Assembly (NCBI GenBank): GCA_964505725.1 | Contig: CAZDJK010000008.1 | Coordinates: 62,001-126,000 of the forward strand | Direction: 5' to 3' | Source: CAVRJC01 sp964505725 | GTDB taxonomy: Bacteria > Actinomycetota > Acidimicrobiia > IMCC26256 > DASPTH01 | Length of the DNA stretch: 64,000 bases | Part shown: positions 32,343 through 43,200 of the stretch, piece by piece | How the letters are laid out: every line of letters starts with the position of its first letter | How positions within the stretch are numbered: the stretch's first letter is position 1 | The notes under the pieces: generated by a model | Told to the model about the DNA's origin: nothing | The model's database searches: none | What the model saw: the letters and a program-made list of their open reading frames with translations, nothing else | Program-made: the position numbers and the translations under genes

Positions 32343-33320
32343 ATGCCCGCAGTCACCGTCGACAACCCGCTCGTGCTCCCCCGCATCGCCCGTCCCGACC
32401 CGGCGGCATCGACCGCGCGCCCGGTCGCCGGCGTGGTCCCCGCGCACCATGCGGTCGAGGGCGCGGGCTTCGAGGTCTGGCGCCCGTTCCCGGGCGGTGT
32501 CGATCTCCACCGCACCGACCCGTTCCTCCTCCTCGACCAGCTCGGCCCGGTCGAGTACGGACCGGGCGAGGCGAAGGGCGCGCCGTGGCACCCCCACCGC
32601 GGCTTCGAGACCGTCACCTACGTGCTCGACGGCGAGATCTCGCACCACGACTCGAACGGCGGCGGCGGCCTGATCGCGGAGGGCGACACGCAGTGGATGA
32701 CCGCGGGCGGGGGCATCCTCCACGACGAGGTGCCGAGTGAGCGCGCGCTCCGCGCCGGCGGACCGTCGCACGGCGTGCAGCTGTGGGTGAACCTCCCGGC
32801 GCGCCTCAAGTTCACGCACGCGCGCTACCAGGCGATCACCGGCGACCACCTCGTGCTCCTCACCTCACGCGACGGCGGCGCCCTGGTGCGGCTGATCGCG
32901 GGCGACCTCGCCGGGCACCCGGGACCGGGCGTGACGCACACGCCGATCACGTACGCGCACGCGACGATCAGCCCCGGTGCCGAGCTCGCGGTGCCATGGA
33001 ACCCGGAGTACAACGCGCTCGCGTACGTGCTCGTCGGCCAGGGGTACGCGGGTACCGAGGCGCGTCCCGTCTCCGACCACGACCTGGTGCTGTTCGGGCC
33101 CGGTGACGGCCTCGCGTTGCGCGCCGCCGACCGCCAGGAGGGGCCGGCCGACGCGCTCGAGGTGCTCCTGCTCGGCGGCTTGCCGATCCGCGAGCCGATC
33201 GCGCACTACGGGCCGTTCGTCATGAACACGCGCGAGGAGATCCTCCAGGCGATCGACGACTTCAACGCGGGCCGGATGGGCACGATCCCCGCCGTCGATC
33301 TCGGCGCCGGCCCGGGCTGA
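32343..33320 (+). CDS. Pirin family protein
   Basis: The 325-residue bicupin has the pirin N-terminal motif with metal-binding His in WHPHRGFETVTYVLDGEISH, then HDSNGGGGLIAEGDTQWMTA and ILHDEVPSE. Pirins are iron proteins, some with quercetinase activity and others acting as regulators; the metal ligands here appear complete. GAAGGAGG lies 5 bases before the ATG. It is 74 bp downstream of the P450 gene and could share its transcript. Confidence 0.92.
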   Translation: MPAVTVDNPLVLPRIARPDPAASTARPVAGVVPAHHAVEGAGFEVWRPFPGGVDLHRTDPFLLLDQLGPVEYGPGEAKGAPWHPHRGFETVTYVLDGEISHHDSNGGGGLIAEGDTQWMTAGGGILHDEVPSERALRAGGPSHGVQLWVNLPARLKFTHARYQAITGDHLVLLTSRDGGALVRLIAGDLAGHPGPGVTHTPITYAHATISPGAELAVPWNPEYNALAYVLVGQGYAGTEARPVSDHDLVLFGPGDGLALRAADRQEGPADALEVLLLGGLPIREPIAHYGPFVMNTREEILQAIDDFNAGRMGTIPAVDLGAGPG

Positions 33321-33351
33321 GCCGCGATCCGGCGCTCCGCCGCCGGTCGCG

Positions 33352-34836
33352 CTACCGGGCGCGCGTCGCGTTCGCCTCGAGCCAGAGCGCGGCGACCGCC
33401 GGCGGGTCGAGCGCCGCGAGGTCGAGGCCCCGCGCGGCCGCGAGCCGCTCCATGGCCTCGAACCGCTCGCGGTACCGCGCCGCCCAGCCGCGGAGCGCCG
33501 ACTCGGGGTCGACCGCGCCCGAGCGGGCGAGCACGACCGCGGCTGCGAGCAGCTCGGCCAGCGCGGCCTCGAGGTCGAGCCCGCCCCCGCGGAGGCGTCC
33601 TAGCGCGTCCTCGATGCGCGCGATCGCCTCTTCCCCGGTACCGGGCGGGAGGCCGACGGACGCGGCCTTGCGGAACAGCTTGTTGGTGTAGAGCAGCGCC
33701 GGTAGCCCGGGCGTGATGCCCTCGACGAGCGAGGACGTCCCCTTCTCCTCCAGCTTGATCTGCTCCCAGTTGCGGATTACGTCCGCGCTGTCCGGCGCGT
33801 CGACGTCGCCGAACACGTGTGGGTGACGGCGGACGAGCTTGTCGTGGATGCCGCGGGCGACGTCGGCCATCGTGAACGCGCCCGCCTCCTGTGCGAGGAG
33901 GGTCTGGAACACGACCTCGTAGAGGAGGTCGCCGAGCTCGTCCTCGAGCGCGGCGTAGGCGCCCGGCGGGACCGGCGTGTCGCCCGGGGTGTCCATCGGC
34001 AGCGCCTCCACCGCCTCCACCACCTCGTACGATTCCTCGAGGAGGTAGCGGGTGAGCGAGTGGTGCGTCTGCTCGGCGTCCCACGGGCACCCGCCCGGGT
34101 CGCGCAGCCGCTTGGCGAGCCGGAGCAGCCGCACCAGCTCGGGCGCAGCCGCCAGCGCACCGTCGACCGGCGCGTCCACGAACAGCGACGTGAGGTGATC
34201 GGGCACGACGACGCGGTCGAGATCCTCGAGCGCGACCGTCGTTACCTGCTCGTCACCGAGCCCGAGTCGCTGGAGCACCGTGACCGGCGTGTCGGCGTCG
34301 AGCTGCTCGAGCAGCGCGAGCTTCACGTCGGAGAGGACCAGCGGGTCGTCACACTGCGCGACGACCATCGGGCCCGAGAGGTCGGCGCGGTCGATCGCGC
34401 GCGCGTCGACCACGCGTACGGCGCGGGAGAGCGGATCGACGCCGAGACGCGCCCACACGAGGTCGGTGAACGACTGCCCCGCGACCACGACCAGGTCGAT
34501 CTCACCGCGCGCCGCCGCGTCGTGGAGGAGCTCGACCGTGCGCTCGGCGACCGAGGGGTTGCCCGGCACCGCATACGCAACCTCGCGGTCACGCGCGGCG
34601 GCTTCGAGCAGGTCGGCGACGATTGCGGCGTAGGTGCTCGCGAGATCGGGTGCGGCCTCGTAGTGCCGGTCGAACGCCTCGAAGGTGATGCCGTCGCGCG
34701 CGAGATCGGCGACCGCGGGATGACGGGTCGTGCGGACAAAACGCCGCGGCACCCTCTCGAGCGCCGTGCGGCCGGCGGGCACGAGATGGTCGGCGCCCGC
34801 GGGGCCCAGCCCCACCACCACCACCCGACCGGGCAC
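33352..34836 (-). CDS. mazG: Tetrapyrrole-methylase-like / MazG nucleotide pyrophosphohydrolase fusion
   Basis: The 494-residue protein joins an N-terminal SAM-methylase-fold domain (VVVVGLGPAGADHLVPAG, VPGNPSVAERTV), as in Bacillus YabN, to a MazG domain. The MazG part has CPWDAEQTHHSLTRYLLEES, the EExYE-type metal site (EESYEVVEAVEA) and EDELGDLLYEVVF. It should hydrolyse NTPs to NMPs, removing aberrant nucleotides or lowering (p)ppGpp. GGGAGG precedes the GTG at 34836. The SurA-like gene ends 1 base upstream, so they are co-transcribed. Confidence 0.93.
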   Translation of the reverse strand: MPGRVVVVGLGPAGADHLVPAGRTALERVPRRFVRTTRHPAVADLARDGITFEAFDRHYEAAPDLASTYAAIVADLLEAAARDREVAYAVPGNPSVAERTVELLHDAAARGEIDLVVVAGQSFTDLVWARLGVDPLSRAVRVVDARAIDRADLSGPMVVAQCDDPLVLSDVKLALLEQLDADTPVTVLQRLGLGDEQVTTVALEDLDRVVVPDHLTSLFVDAPVDGALAAAPELVRLLRLAKRLRDPGGCPWDAEQTHHSLTRYLLEESYEVVEAVEALPMDTPGDTPVPPGAYAALEDELGDLLYEVVFQTLLAQEAGAFTMADVARGIHDKLVRRHPHVFGDVDAPDSADVIRNWEQIKLEEKGTSSLVEGITPGLPALLYTNKLFRKAASVGLPPGTGEEAIARIEDALGRLRGGGLDLEAALAELLAAAVVLARSGAVDPESALRGWAARYRERFEAMERLAAARGLDLAALDPPAVAALWLEANATRAR

Positions 34837-34837
34837 C

Positions 34838-35440
34838 TCAGCCTCCCGGCGTCGCGGCGGACCCCTGGCCGCTGCAGCCGGTCGGCGCGCACACCTGCCC
34901 GGTGCGGCGGTCGACGAACCCGTACCGCGGGTCGACCGAGACCTGGAGCCGGCGGACCGCCTTCGCGATGGCGGCGTCGGCCGCGTCGGCACCGAGCTCG
35001 TCGGTCAGCTTCTGGGATCCGAGCGCGGTCGTGAGCAGCACGTCCTGCGCGTGACCGGTCAGCCCCTCGAGCGACTTCGCCGCCTGCTTCGAGAGCTGCG
35101 CGCGGTCGTGCGGATCGATGGTGAGGTCGCGGCGCTCGAGCTCGTCGTTGATCGCACGAGCCTCGACGATCCGCGTGAGGTAGGTCGACGTGAAGTCGGA
35201 GGACACCGAGCCGTCGGCCCGCGCCAGCGTCTGCCCGCCGCTCTCGAAGTTCGCGCGGAGCTCGGCGTTCCCGGCGAGCGACGCGAGGTCGTTGTTGACG
35301 GTGCTCTGGGAGATCGCGTCGCCGTCGATGGTCACCGCGGTGGAATTCCCGCGGCCGGTGACCAGGAGCACGACCACCACCGCGACCACGACGACGGTGA
35401 GGAGCGCGCCGACGACGATCCAGGGAGTCCGGTCGTTCAT
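34838..35440 (-). CDS. SurA N-terminal-like membrane-anchored protein
   Basis: The 200-residue protein has an uncleaved membrane anchor at residues 8-27 and an extracytoplasmic helical domain (AISQSTVNNDLASLAGNAEL, RIVEARAINDELERRDLTID) like the chaperone part of SurA/PrsA. The rotamase domain is absent. Two Cys near the end (CAPTGC) could form a disulfide. Its ATG overlaps the mfd stop as ATGA. A role in folding exported proteins is plausible, but the mfd-mazG neighbourhood does not explain it. Confidence 0.75.
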   Translation of the reverse strand: MNDRTPWIVVGALLTVVVVAVVVVLLVTGRGNSTAVTIDGDAISQSTVNNDLASLAGNAELRANFESGGQTLARADGSVSSDFTSTYLTRIVEARAINDELERRDLTIDPHDRAQLSKQAAKSLEGLTGHAQDVLLTTALGSQKLTDELGADAADAAIAKAVRRLQVSVDPRYGFVDRRTGQVCAPTGCSGQGSAATPGG

Positions 35441-38400
35441 GGCGACGCGGAGGCTAGCTGGTCGACCGTGTCGGGCGGCACCAGCTCGCCGAGGATGCCC
35501 ACGAGCGCGGCCGAGACCTCGTGCGCGGGAACGGAGAGGGGAACGACCACCTCCCCGTCGTCCTTGGCGACCGCGCGCGGCACGAGCCGGCGCAGCCGCA
35601 CCTTCTGCGACTCGCGCAGCTCGAGACCGACGACGCGCGCGGTCCCCCGCTGCACGGTCACGCTGCGGATCCCGAGACGCACGCACTCCGCCCGCAGCCG
35701 GGCGACGTCGAGCAGCGCGGCCGCGGGAGCCGGCGGCGGCCCATAGCGGTCCTCCCACTCGGCGCGGATGTCGTCGACGTCGGCCGGGTCGGTCACCGCG
35801 GCGAGCCGGCGGTAGGCCTCCATCCGCACGTCGTCCCGGGTGACGTACTCGCGCGGGAGGTTGGCGTCGACCGGCACGTCGACCGTGATCTCGGCCGGCT
35901 CGCGCACGGGCTCGCCCCGCAGCTCGCCGACCGCCTCGGTGACCATCTGGCAGTAGAGGTCGAAGCCGACGGCGGCGATGTGGCCCGACTGCGCCTCGCC
36001 GAGCAGGTTGCCCGCACCGCGGATCTCGAGGTCGCGCATCGCGATCTTGAAGCCGGAGCCGAGATCGGTGAGCTCCCCGATGGTCTTGAGCCGCTCGTAC
36101 GCCTCTTCGGTGAGCACACGGTCGGGCGGGTGCAGGAGATAGGCGTACGCCCGTTGCCCACGACGGCCGACGCGCCCGCGCAGCTGGTAGAGCTGCGCCA
36201 GCCCGAGGAGGTCGGAGCGGTCCACCACGAGCGTGTTGACCGTCGGCATGTCGATGCCGCTCTCGACGATCGTCGTGCACACGAGCACGTCGAACTCGTG
36301 CTCCCAGAAGTCGAGCACCACGCGCTCCAGGCGGGACTCGTCCATCTGGCCGTGCGCGACCGCGACCCGGGCGTCGGGCACGAGCGCGCGCACCTCTTCG
36401 GCGACCAGCTCGATGTCGCGGACGCGGTTGTGCACGAAGAAGACCTGCCCCTCGCGCAGGAGCTCACGACGGATGGCCTCTGCCACCGCACCGTCGTCGT
36501 ACTCGCCGACGTACGTGAGAATGGGTTGGCGGTCCTCCGGCGGCGTGTTCACCAACGACATGTCGCGGATCCCGGTGAGCGAGAGCTCGAGCGTGCGCGG
36601 GATCGGCGTGGCCGAGAGCGTGAGCACGTCGACGTCGGTCGCGAGCTGCTTGATGAGCTCCTTGTGCGACACACCGAAGCGCTGCTCCTCGTCGACGACG
36701 AGCAAACCGAGGTTCTTCGGCTTCACGTCGCTCGAGAGCAGGCGGTGGGTTCCGATGACGACGTCGACCGCGCCCGACTCGAGGTCGCGCACCACGCTCG
36801 CCTGCTCGCGGGCGGACAGGAACCGGGACAGCACCTCGACCCGTACCGGGTAGTTGGCGAAGCGGTCACGGAAGGTCTGGCCGTGCTGGGTGGCGAGCAG
36901 CGTCGTCGGGACCAGCACGACGACCTGCTTGCCGTCCTGGACCGCCTTGAACGCGGCGCGCACCGCCACCTCGGTCTTGCCGTACCCCACGTCGCCGCAC
37001 ACGAGCCGGTCCATGGGGACGGGCCGCTCCATGTCGGCCTTCACGTCGACGATGGCCTGGAGCTGGTCGGGCGTCTCCTCGAACGGGAACGCCTCCTCCA
37101 TCTCGTGCTGCCACGGCGTGTCGGGCGCGAACGCGTGGCCCGGGGTGGCGAGCCGCCGCCGGTAGAGCTGCACGAGCTCTTCGGCGACCTCCCGCACCGC
37201 GCTGCGGACGCGCGCGCGCTGGCGCTCGAAGTCGGCCCCGCCCATGCGGTTGAGCGTCGGGGCCTCGCCCCCGGTGTACTTGCGCACGAACCCGACCTGC
37301 TCGGTGGGCACGTAGACCCGGCCGTCGCGGAACTCGAGCCACAGGTAGTCGCGCTCGACGCCGCCCATGGTGAGCGGCTTCATCTCGAGGAACCGCCCGA
37401 CGCCGTGCACGTAGTGCACCACGAGGTCGCCGGGACGCAGGTCGTCGTAGTAGTCGGCTCGGCGCCGCGCGCCGCGGGCCTGGCGGTGCACGCGGCGGCG
37501 CCCGGTGAGGTCGGCCTCGGCCACCAGCGCCAACCGGGCGCCGGGGACGATCACGCCGCGCTCGATCGGTGCGGTGGTGACGTCCACGACGCCGTCGACC
37601 CCTTCGCCCGCGAGCACCTCGGTGAGCCGCATCGCCGAGCCCGTGCCCTCGGCCGCCAGCACGACGCGATAGCCGTCGGCGGCGAGCGACCGGAGCCGGC
37701 GAGCGAGCGCGTCGGTGTCGCCGACGACGGGATCGAACGCGGTCGCCGCGAGGTGCGGGGTCGCCGGGGACTCCGGGGTCGCGAGCACCGACACCGCACC
37801 CGCCGGGGTGTGCGCGAGCAATCGGTCGAAGCCGAGCGACAGGCGGGGTTGCTCCGCCGCGTCCCGTGCGCCCCACGTGGCCGCCAACGACCCGGCGAGC
37901 GCCGCCTCCTCGTCGAGCAAGTCCTGCGCGCGGTCGCGCATGCGCCTCGGCTCCACGAGCAGCACCAGGGCCTCGGGGGGGAGCAGGTCGGTGAGCAGGT
38001 GCTCGCCGGTGGTGAGCCACGGCAACCAGCTCTCCATCCCGTCGAACATCTGGCCCTGGGCGAGGCGCTCCCACTGCTCCCGTCCCCACGGCTCCTCCGC
38101 GATCAGCGCCGCGGCACGCTCACGGACCGCCGCGGTCGGGAGCAGCTCGCGCGCCGGGAACACGCGCACCTCGTCGACGTCGTGGGTCGAGCGCTGGTCC
38201 GCCACCGCGAACGCCGACAGGCGGTCCACCTCGTCGCCCCACAGGTCGATGCGCGCCGGGTGGTCGTCGGTGACCGGGTACACGTCGACGATCGACCCCC
38301 GCACCGCGACCTCGCCGCGCGCCTCGACCTGGTACTCCCGCCGGTAGCCGGCCGCGACGAGCCGCTCGACCAGCTCGTCGCGGTCGACGACCTGCCGCGC

Positions 38401-38829
38401 GCGCACGACGACCGGCGAGATCTCGTCGCCGTGCGGGCCGAGGCGTTGCACGAGCGCGCGGAGCGGCGTGACCACCACGGCGGGCGGGGTGCCCGAGCGG
38501 AGGCGCCAGAGCACGCGCAGCCGGCGGCCCATGGTCTCGAGCGACGGCGACACTCGTTCGAAGGGCAACGTCTCCCACGCGGGGAAGCGGTCGACGGCCT
38601 CGGGCCCCACGAGCTGGGCGAGGTCGTGCGCAAGCCTTTCCGCCTCGGCGCCGGTCGGGGTCGCCACCACCAACGGGCGCCGGGTGGTGGCGCGCGCGAG
38701 CGCGGCGACGAACACCGCCCGGGCCGCGTCCGGCACCGCCACGACCGGGTCGCGGTTCACGACCGCGCGCACCGCGGGGTCGTCGACGAGGAGCGCGGCG
38801 AGATCGGCGAGCGGCGGTTCCGTCAACAC
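35437..38829 (-). CDS. mfd: Transcription-repair coupling factor
   Basis: The 1130-residue Mfd displaces RNA polymerase stalled at lesions and recruits UvrA. The N-terminal UvrB-like region is followed by the RNA-polymerase-interacting domain (RPGDLVVHYVHGVGRFLEMK). The translocase follows, with Walker A GDVGYGKTEVAVRAAF, the DEEQ box VVDEEQRFGV and TATPIPRTLELSLTGIRDMS, and finally the C-terminal TRCF domain. All motifs are intact and the length is normal. It begins at 38829 near a small tandem repeat and leads the mfd-SurA-mazG unit. Confidence 0.98.
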   Translation of the reverse strand: MLTEPPLADLAALLVDDPAVRAVVNRDPVVAVPDAARAVFVAALARATTRRPLVVATPTGAEAERLAHDLAQLVGPEAVDRFPAWETLPFERVSPSLETMGRRLRVLWRLRSGTPPAVVVTPLRALVQRLGPHGDEISPVVVRARQVVDRDELVERLVAAGYRREYQVEARGEVAVRGSIVDVYPVTDDHPARIDLWGDEVDRLSAFAVADQRSTHDVDEVRVFPARELLPTAAVRERAAALIAEEPWGREQWERLAQGQMFDGMESWLPWLTTGEHLLTDLLPPEALVLLVEPRRMRDRAQDLLDEEAALAGSLAATWGARDAAEQPRLSLGFDRLLAHTPAGAVSVLATPESPATPHLAATAFDPVVGDTDALARRLRSLAADGYRVVLAAEGTGSAMRLTEVLAGEGVDGVVDVTTAPIERGVIVPGARLALVAEADLTGRRRVHRQARGARRRADYYDDLRPGDLVVHYVHGVGRFLEMKPLTMGGVERDYLWLEFRDGRVYVPTEQVGFVRKYTGGEAPTLNRMGGADFERQRARVRSAVREVAEELVQLYRRRLATPGHAFAPDTPWQHEMEEAFPFEETPDQLQAIVDVKADMERPVPMDRLVCGDVGYGKTEVAVRAAFKAVQDGKQVVVLVPTTLLATQHGQTFRDRFANYPVRVEVLSRFLSAREQASVVRDLESGAVDVVIGTHRLLSSDVKPKNLGLLVVDEEQRFGVSHKELIKQLATDVDVLTLSATPIPRTLELSLTGIRDMSLVNTPPEDRQPILTYVGEYDDGAVAEAIRRELLREGQVFFVHNRVRDIELVAEEVRALVPDARVAVAHGQMDESRLERVVLDFWEHEFDVLVCTTIVESGIDMPTVNTLVVDRSDLLGLAQLYQLRGRVGRRGQRAYAYLLHPPDRVLTEEAYERLKTIGELTDLGSGFKIAMRDLEIRGAGNLLGEAQSGHIAAVGFDLYCQMVTEAVGELRGEPVREPAEITVDVPVDANLPREYVTRDDVRMEAYRRLAAVTDPADVDDIRAEWEDRYGPPPAPAAALLDVARLRAECVRLGIRSVTVQRGTARVVGLELRESQKVRLRRLVPRAVAKDDGEVVVPLSVPAHEVSAALVGILGELVPPDTVDQLASASP

Positions 38830-38891
38830 GGGTTCCCGGTCATCGCGGGTTCACCGGCACCCGGGCCCACCGGCATCACGGGCTCACCGGT
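38825..38891. repeat. Imperfect 16-17-bp tandem repeat between pth and mfd
   Basis: Four units of about 16-17 bases follow the pattern (A)xCxCGGGxTCACCGGC. The first overlaps the mfd start and the last the pth stop. Units differ at two to four positions. It could be slippage-generated or a binding array. Confidence 0.5.
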
Positions 38892-39468
38892 TGAACCGGC
38901 TCATGGCGGCGTCCGCACCCTCGGCGACGATCGTCTCCACCGCGTCGGCCGCCTCCTCGAGCGTCACGTCGATCTCGGCCCGTTCGCGCTTGCCGAACCG
39001 CGCCAGCACATGGTCGGCGCCGCGCTCCTTCGAGACCGGCTTGCCCACGCCGATCCGCACCCGGAGGAACGCGTCCGAGTGGAGGTGGGCGACGATCGAG
39101 CGCAGGCCGTTGTGGCCGGCGAGCCCGCCGCCGACCTTCACCCGGAGCGTCGCCACCGGGAGATCGAGCTCGTCGTGCACCACCACGATCTGCTCGGGCA
39201 CCACGCCGTAGCGCCGCGCCAGCGCCGTGACCGCCAGCCCGGAGTCGTTCACGTACGTGAGCGGCACGGCGAGTGCCACGCGGGAGCCCGCGAAGCCAGC
39301 CTCCGCCGCCCGGGCGCGTTCCCGGCCCTTGCGCAGCGACACGCCCCAGCGGCGCGCCAGGACCTCGATGGTGTCCGCGCCGACGTTGTGACGGGTGTGG
39401 GCGTACTCGTCGCCGGGATTGCCGAGCCCGACCACGAGGATGTCGGCCGGGGTGCCCCGCCGCAGCAC
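38884..39468 (-). CDS. pth: Peptidyl-tRNA hydrolase
   Basis: The 194-residue enzyme frees tRNA from stalled peptidyl-tRNA. It has the N-terminal LVVGLGNPGDEYAHTRHNVG with the catalytic His, PLTYVNDSG, and HDELDLPVATLRVKVGGGLA followed by GHNGLRSI. Catalytic residues are present. It follows rplY by 3 bases, a very common bacterial pairing. mfd starts 54 bp downstream. Confidence 0.97.
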   Translation of the reverse strand: MLRRGTPADILVVGLGNPGDEYAHTRHNVGADTIEVLARRWGVSLRKGRERARAAEAGFAGSRVALAVPLTYVNDSGLAVTALARRYGVVPEQIVVVHDELDLPVATLRVKVGGGLAGHNGLRSIVAHLHSDAFLRVRIGVGKPVSKERGADHVLARFGKRERAEIDVTLEEAADAVETIVAEGADAAMSRFNR

Positions 39469-39471
39469 GGC

Positions 39472-40134
39472 CTAGCTGCCGTCGTCGGCGTCGCTCCCCG
39501 CCGCCTCGCCCGCGCCCGCCGCGGGCGCCGCGCCCTCCTCGCCCTCGGCTTCCTCGCCCTCGGGCACCTCCTCGACCGCCACGCGCGGCGCGGCGACCTG
39601 GGCCACGACCGCGTCCGCTTCGACGTTGGTGGTGACGCCGTCGCCGAGCGGGAGGTCGCTCACGTGGAGCTGGTCGCCGATCGAGAGCTCGGACACGTCG
39701 TACTCGAGCGCGACCGGGATGTTGCCGGGCATCGCCTCGACGGTGAGTTGGAACATGAGCTGCTCCAGCAGTCCGCCGTCGCGCACACCGGCCGCCTCGC
39801 CGGTGAGGTGCACGGGTACCTCAGCGCTGACGGCGACGTCGCGTCGGATGCGGACGAAGTCGACGTGGACGAGATCGCCCCGGGTGGGGTGGCGCTGGAT
39901 CTGACGGACCAGTGTGAGCACGTTCTGGTCGTCCACCCTCAGGGTGATGAGCGTGTTGGACCCGGCTTCGCCGGCCAGGATGTGCGCGAGCTCGCGGCTC
40001 GGGACCGCCACCTCGAGGGTGTCGGTGCCGAGCCCGTACACCACCGCGGGGACCATGCCGGCGCGCCGGAGCCTCCCGGCGGGCCGGGAGCCCTTCTCGG
40101 GCCGCGGTTCGGCGGCAAGGGTGATGTCGGGCAT
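39472..40134 (-). CDS. rplY: 50S ribosomal protein bL25 (CTC form)
   Basis: The 220-residue protein is the long CTC/TL5-type L25. The 5S-rRNA-binding domain has RRAGMVPAVVYGLGTDTLEV and VDFVRIRRDVAVSAEVPVHL. A beta C-terminal domain follows, then an acidic Glu/Ala/Gly-rich tail. It binds 5S rRNA in the central protuberance. GGAAGG lies 8 bases before the ATG at 40134. It leads the pth-mfd unit. Confidence 0.97.
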   Translation of the reverse strand: MPDITLAAEPRPEKGSRPAGRLRRAGMVPAVVYGLGTDTLEVAVPSRELAHILAGEAGSNTLITLRVDDQNVLTLVRQIQRHPTRGDLVHVDFVRIRRDVAVSAEVPVHLTGEAAGVRDGGLLEQLMFQLTVEAMPGNIPVALEYDVSELSIGDQLHVSDLPLGDGVTTNVEADAVVAQVAAPRVAVEEVPEGEEAEGEEGAAPAAGAGEAAGSDADDGS

Positions 40135-40229
40135 GGCGAGCGCCTTCCGTCTCGGGAGGAGGACCGTCCATTTTCGTCGGTGAGGCCGACCTCCGCCAAG
40201 TCAGGACGCCGGCAGCGCCGGGCGGGAGG

Positions 40230-43200
40230 TCAGGGCCCGGCGAGGCCCCTCCGCACCGCGTACGCGGCGGCTTCCGCCCGGTTGGCGCACGCGGTCTTCT
40301 GCAGGATCGCCCGCACGTGGTTGGCCACCGTGTTCTGGCTGATGTGGAGCTTCTCGCCGATCTCCCGGTTCGAGAGACCGTCTGCGACCAGCCCCAGCAC
40401 GTCGACCTCGCGCGCCGAGAGCCCATCGGGGCGCGAGCGGCCCGGGTCCGCCGCCCCGGAGGCCCCGGGGACCGGGAGCGACGCGAGCGACGCCATGCCG
40501 GTGGCGTGCGCCAGCTCGCGGGCCCGCTCGCCGAGCGCGACCGCACGCGCGGCGTCGCCGGTGGCGGCAAGCAGCCGCGCGTAGTCGTGCAGCACGCGCG
40601 CCTCCCACACCGGTGATCTGCTCTGCTGCGCGAGCGCGAGCGCGACCTCGTAGTGCTCGGCCGCCGCGTCGGTTCGACCGAGCAGCGCCGCGAGGTTGCC
40701 GAGGAAGCGGTCAGCCGGGCCGAGACAGATCGTCATCCCCACCATCAGGTTCGCGGAGCGGAACTCGACGAGCTCCTCGAGCAGCAGCGGCGCGCGCTCG
40801 CGGTCGCCGATGCTGGTGCAGACGTCGGCGAGGAACGCGAGGCACGCCGGCCACACCGCGTCGCGTGGCACCGCAGCGAACCGGTCGGGCGCGATGGCGT
40901 CGAACTCGCGTCGCGCGTCCTCGAGCATCCCGAGGTCGGCGAACAGCGCCGCCAGGCCCGGGCGCCAGAACGAACCCTGCTCGTCCATGGCCGCCACCAC
41001 CCGGACCACCGGTGCGACCTCGTGCAGCCGGCCCTGCTCTCGCCGGATCGCGAACATCTGCAACCCGTACACGCCCTCGTCGAAGGGGACGTTGCGGGCG
41101 CCGAGCTCGTGCGCGCGCTCCGCCGCCGCCTCGGCCTCGTCGAAGCGACCGGCCGCGAGCAGGAGGCTGGCGTCGAGCACGTTCCCCACGAACTGGAAGG
41201 TCGGGAACCGTCTCGACGCCTCCCGGTGACGCTCCATCCGCTGGCGCGCCTCGTCGAGCCGGCCGAGGGCGATCAGTGCGCGGATCTGGTTGGTGGTGGC
41301 GTAGAGCACGTGCCACGGATCGCCGTTGTCGATGGTGTCGAGCTCGGCCCCGAGCGCCAGCAGCAGGTGCGGGTCGGACGTCGCGATCAACGCGGCTTCG
41401 AGGGCCGAGAAGTGCGCTTCGAGGTCGTGGCTGCGGCGCGCCGCGTCGAGGACGTTCTCGGCCATCGCCATCGCCTCGTCGAGCCGGCCGGCGTGGGAGT
41501 AGGCGCGCGCCAACGCGGCCTGCAGGCGGAGGCGCAGCGGCGATTCGCCGACCATCGTCATCGCCTGCGACACGGCCGCGACCGCTTCTTGGCCGGGGAG
41601 CCCGGGGAAGTGCACGGCCATCTCGAGGTTCAGCGCCGCGTGCGCCGCGAGCACGCCGTCGTCGAGCGCGCGGGCTCCGGCGAACGCCTCCCGGGAGTAC
41701 CGCAGCGCCGGCTGCATCTGGTTGTCGTGCAACAGGACCTGGCAGAGCTCGAGGAGCAGCTCGACGCGTTCGGCTGTGTCGGGCGTGGAGAGGGCGATAG
41801 CGGTCTCGAAATGTGAGATCGCCTCCTCGTACGCGACCGCGCGCACCGCCTGGGCCGCGGCGCGGCGCCCGTACTGCACCGCCTTCGCGCTCCCGCCCAT
41901 CGGGGCGGCGGCCGCGTAATGGAGCGCGAGCGCGGCGGTCACCGCTCCGGTGTCGGACTCGTATACGTACTCGAGCGCGTCGGCGATCCGGAGGTGGAGC
42001 CTGGCGCGTGCCATCGGCGCGAGCGTGTCCTCGACCGCCTCGCGTACGAGGATGTGCGAGAACTGGTAGATCGGCCCGCGGACCTCGCCGAGGAGCCCCG
42101 CGTCGACCAGCTCGTCGAAGCCGGCGGCCGTGTCGTCGTCGGAGAGGTCGGCCGCGAGACCCACCACCCGAACGTCGACGCGCGCGCCGGCGACCGCGGC
42201 GACGTCGATCAGCGTGCGGGCCGGCGTCGACAGGCGCGTGAGCCGGGCCCGCACCACCTCCTTCACGCTGTCGGGCACACCGGCGCGGGCCGTTCCGGCC
42301 CGCGCCGTCCAACGACCGCCCGCGCGCGACACGACCCCCGCACCCACCAGGTGCCGCCACAGCTCGCACACGTAGAACGCGTTCCCGCCGCTGCGCTCGG
42401 CGACGGTGGCCGCGACGCTGCGCAGGCCGTCGTCGAGCTGCTGTCCCGTGGCGCCGGCGACGAAGGCCTCGACCGACGTGGCGTCGAGTCCGGCCATCCG
42501 GAGGCGCGTCACGCCGTCGAGCCGGTGGAGCTCGGCCAGGCACGACGCGAGCGGTTCCGTGACCTCGTCGCCGGTGTCGCGGAACGTGCCGATGACGAGC
42601 AGGCGCTCGTCGGCGGTGTTGCGGGCGAGGAACCGCAACAGCGCAAGCGTGGGCACACCCGCCCAGTGCAGGTCGTCGACCACGAGGACCACCGGCGCAG
42701 CGCGGGTCGCACGCGCGAGCACCGCGTTGACCGCGGAGAACAGCCGGTAGCGATCCGACTCCGGATCCGAGGTGGAAGGAGTCGGGAGCCCCGGCATCGC
42801 GCGGTCGATCGACGGGACGAGCACCGAGAGCTCGCCGATCTCTCTCGCGCTGTCGGCGCCGGCGACCAGCGCCGGCTGCGCGCGCACCAGGTGCTCCAGC
42901 GCCTGGACCCACGGTTGGTACGGAACCGCGAGCTCGCTGTCACACCCGCCGACGAGCACCGTCGCACCTTCCGCATGACAGGCGCGCGCGAACTCGAGCG
43001 CGAGACGCGTCTTGCCCACCCCGGCCTCGCCCCCGAGGAGCAGGATGCGGCGAGCGCCGGTCTGTACCGCGCTCCTCGTGTCGCCGAGCACACCCAACTC
43101 CTCGGCGCGTCCGACGAAGTCGAAGCCCGGCCGCGCGAGCAACGGCGCCGGGAGCGGCGGCTCCTCGTCGTCGCCCGGGGCGGGCGCGCGCCATGCCAGC

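Noticed and set aside
35521..40584. 1687-codon plus-strand open frame
   Set aside because: It is the antisense shadow of mfd, pth and rplY; high GC keeps the frame open. No ribosome-binding site or family match.
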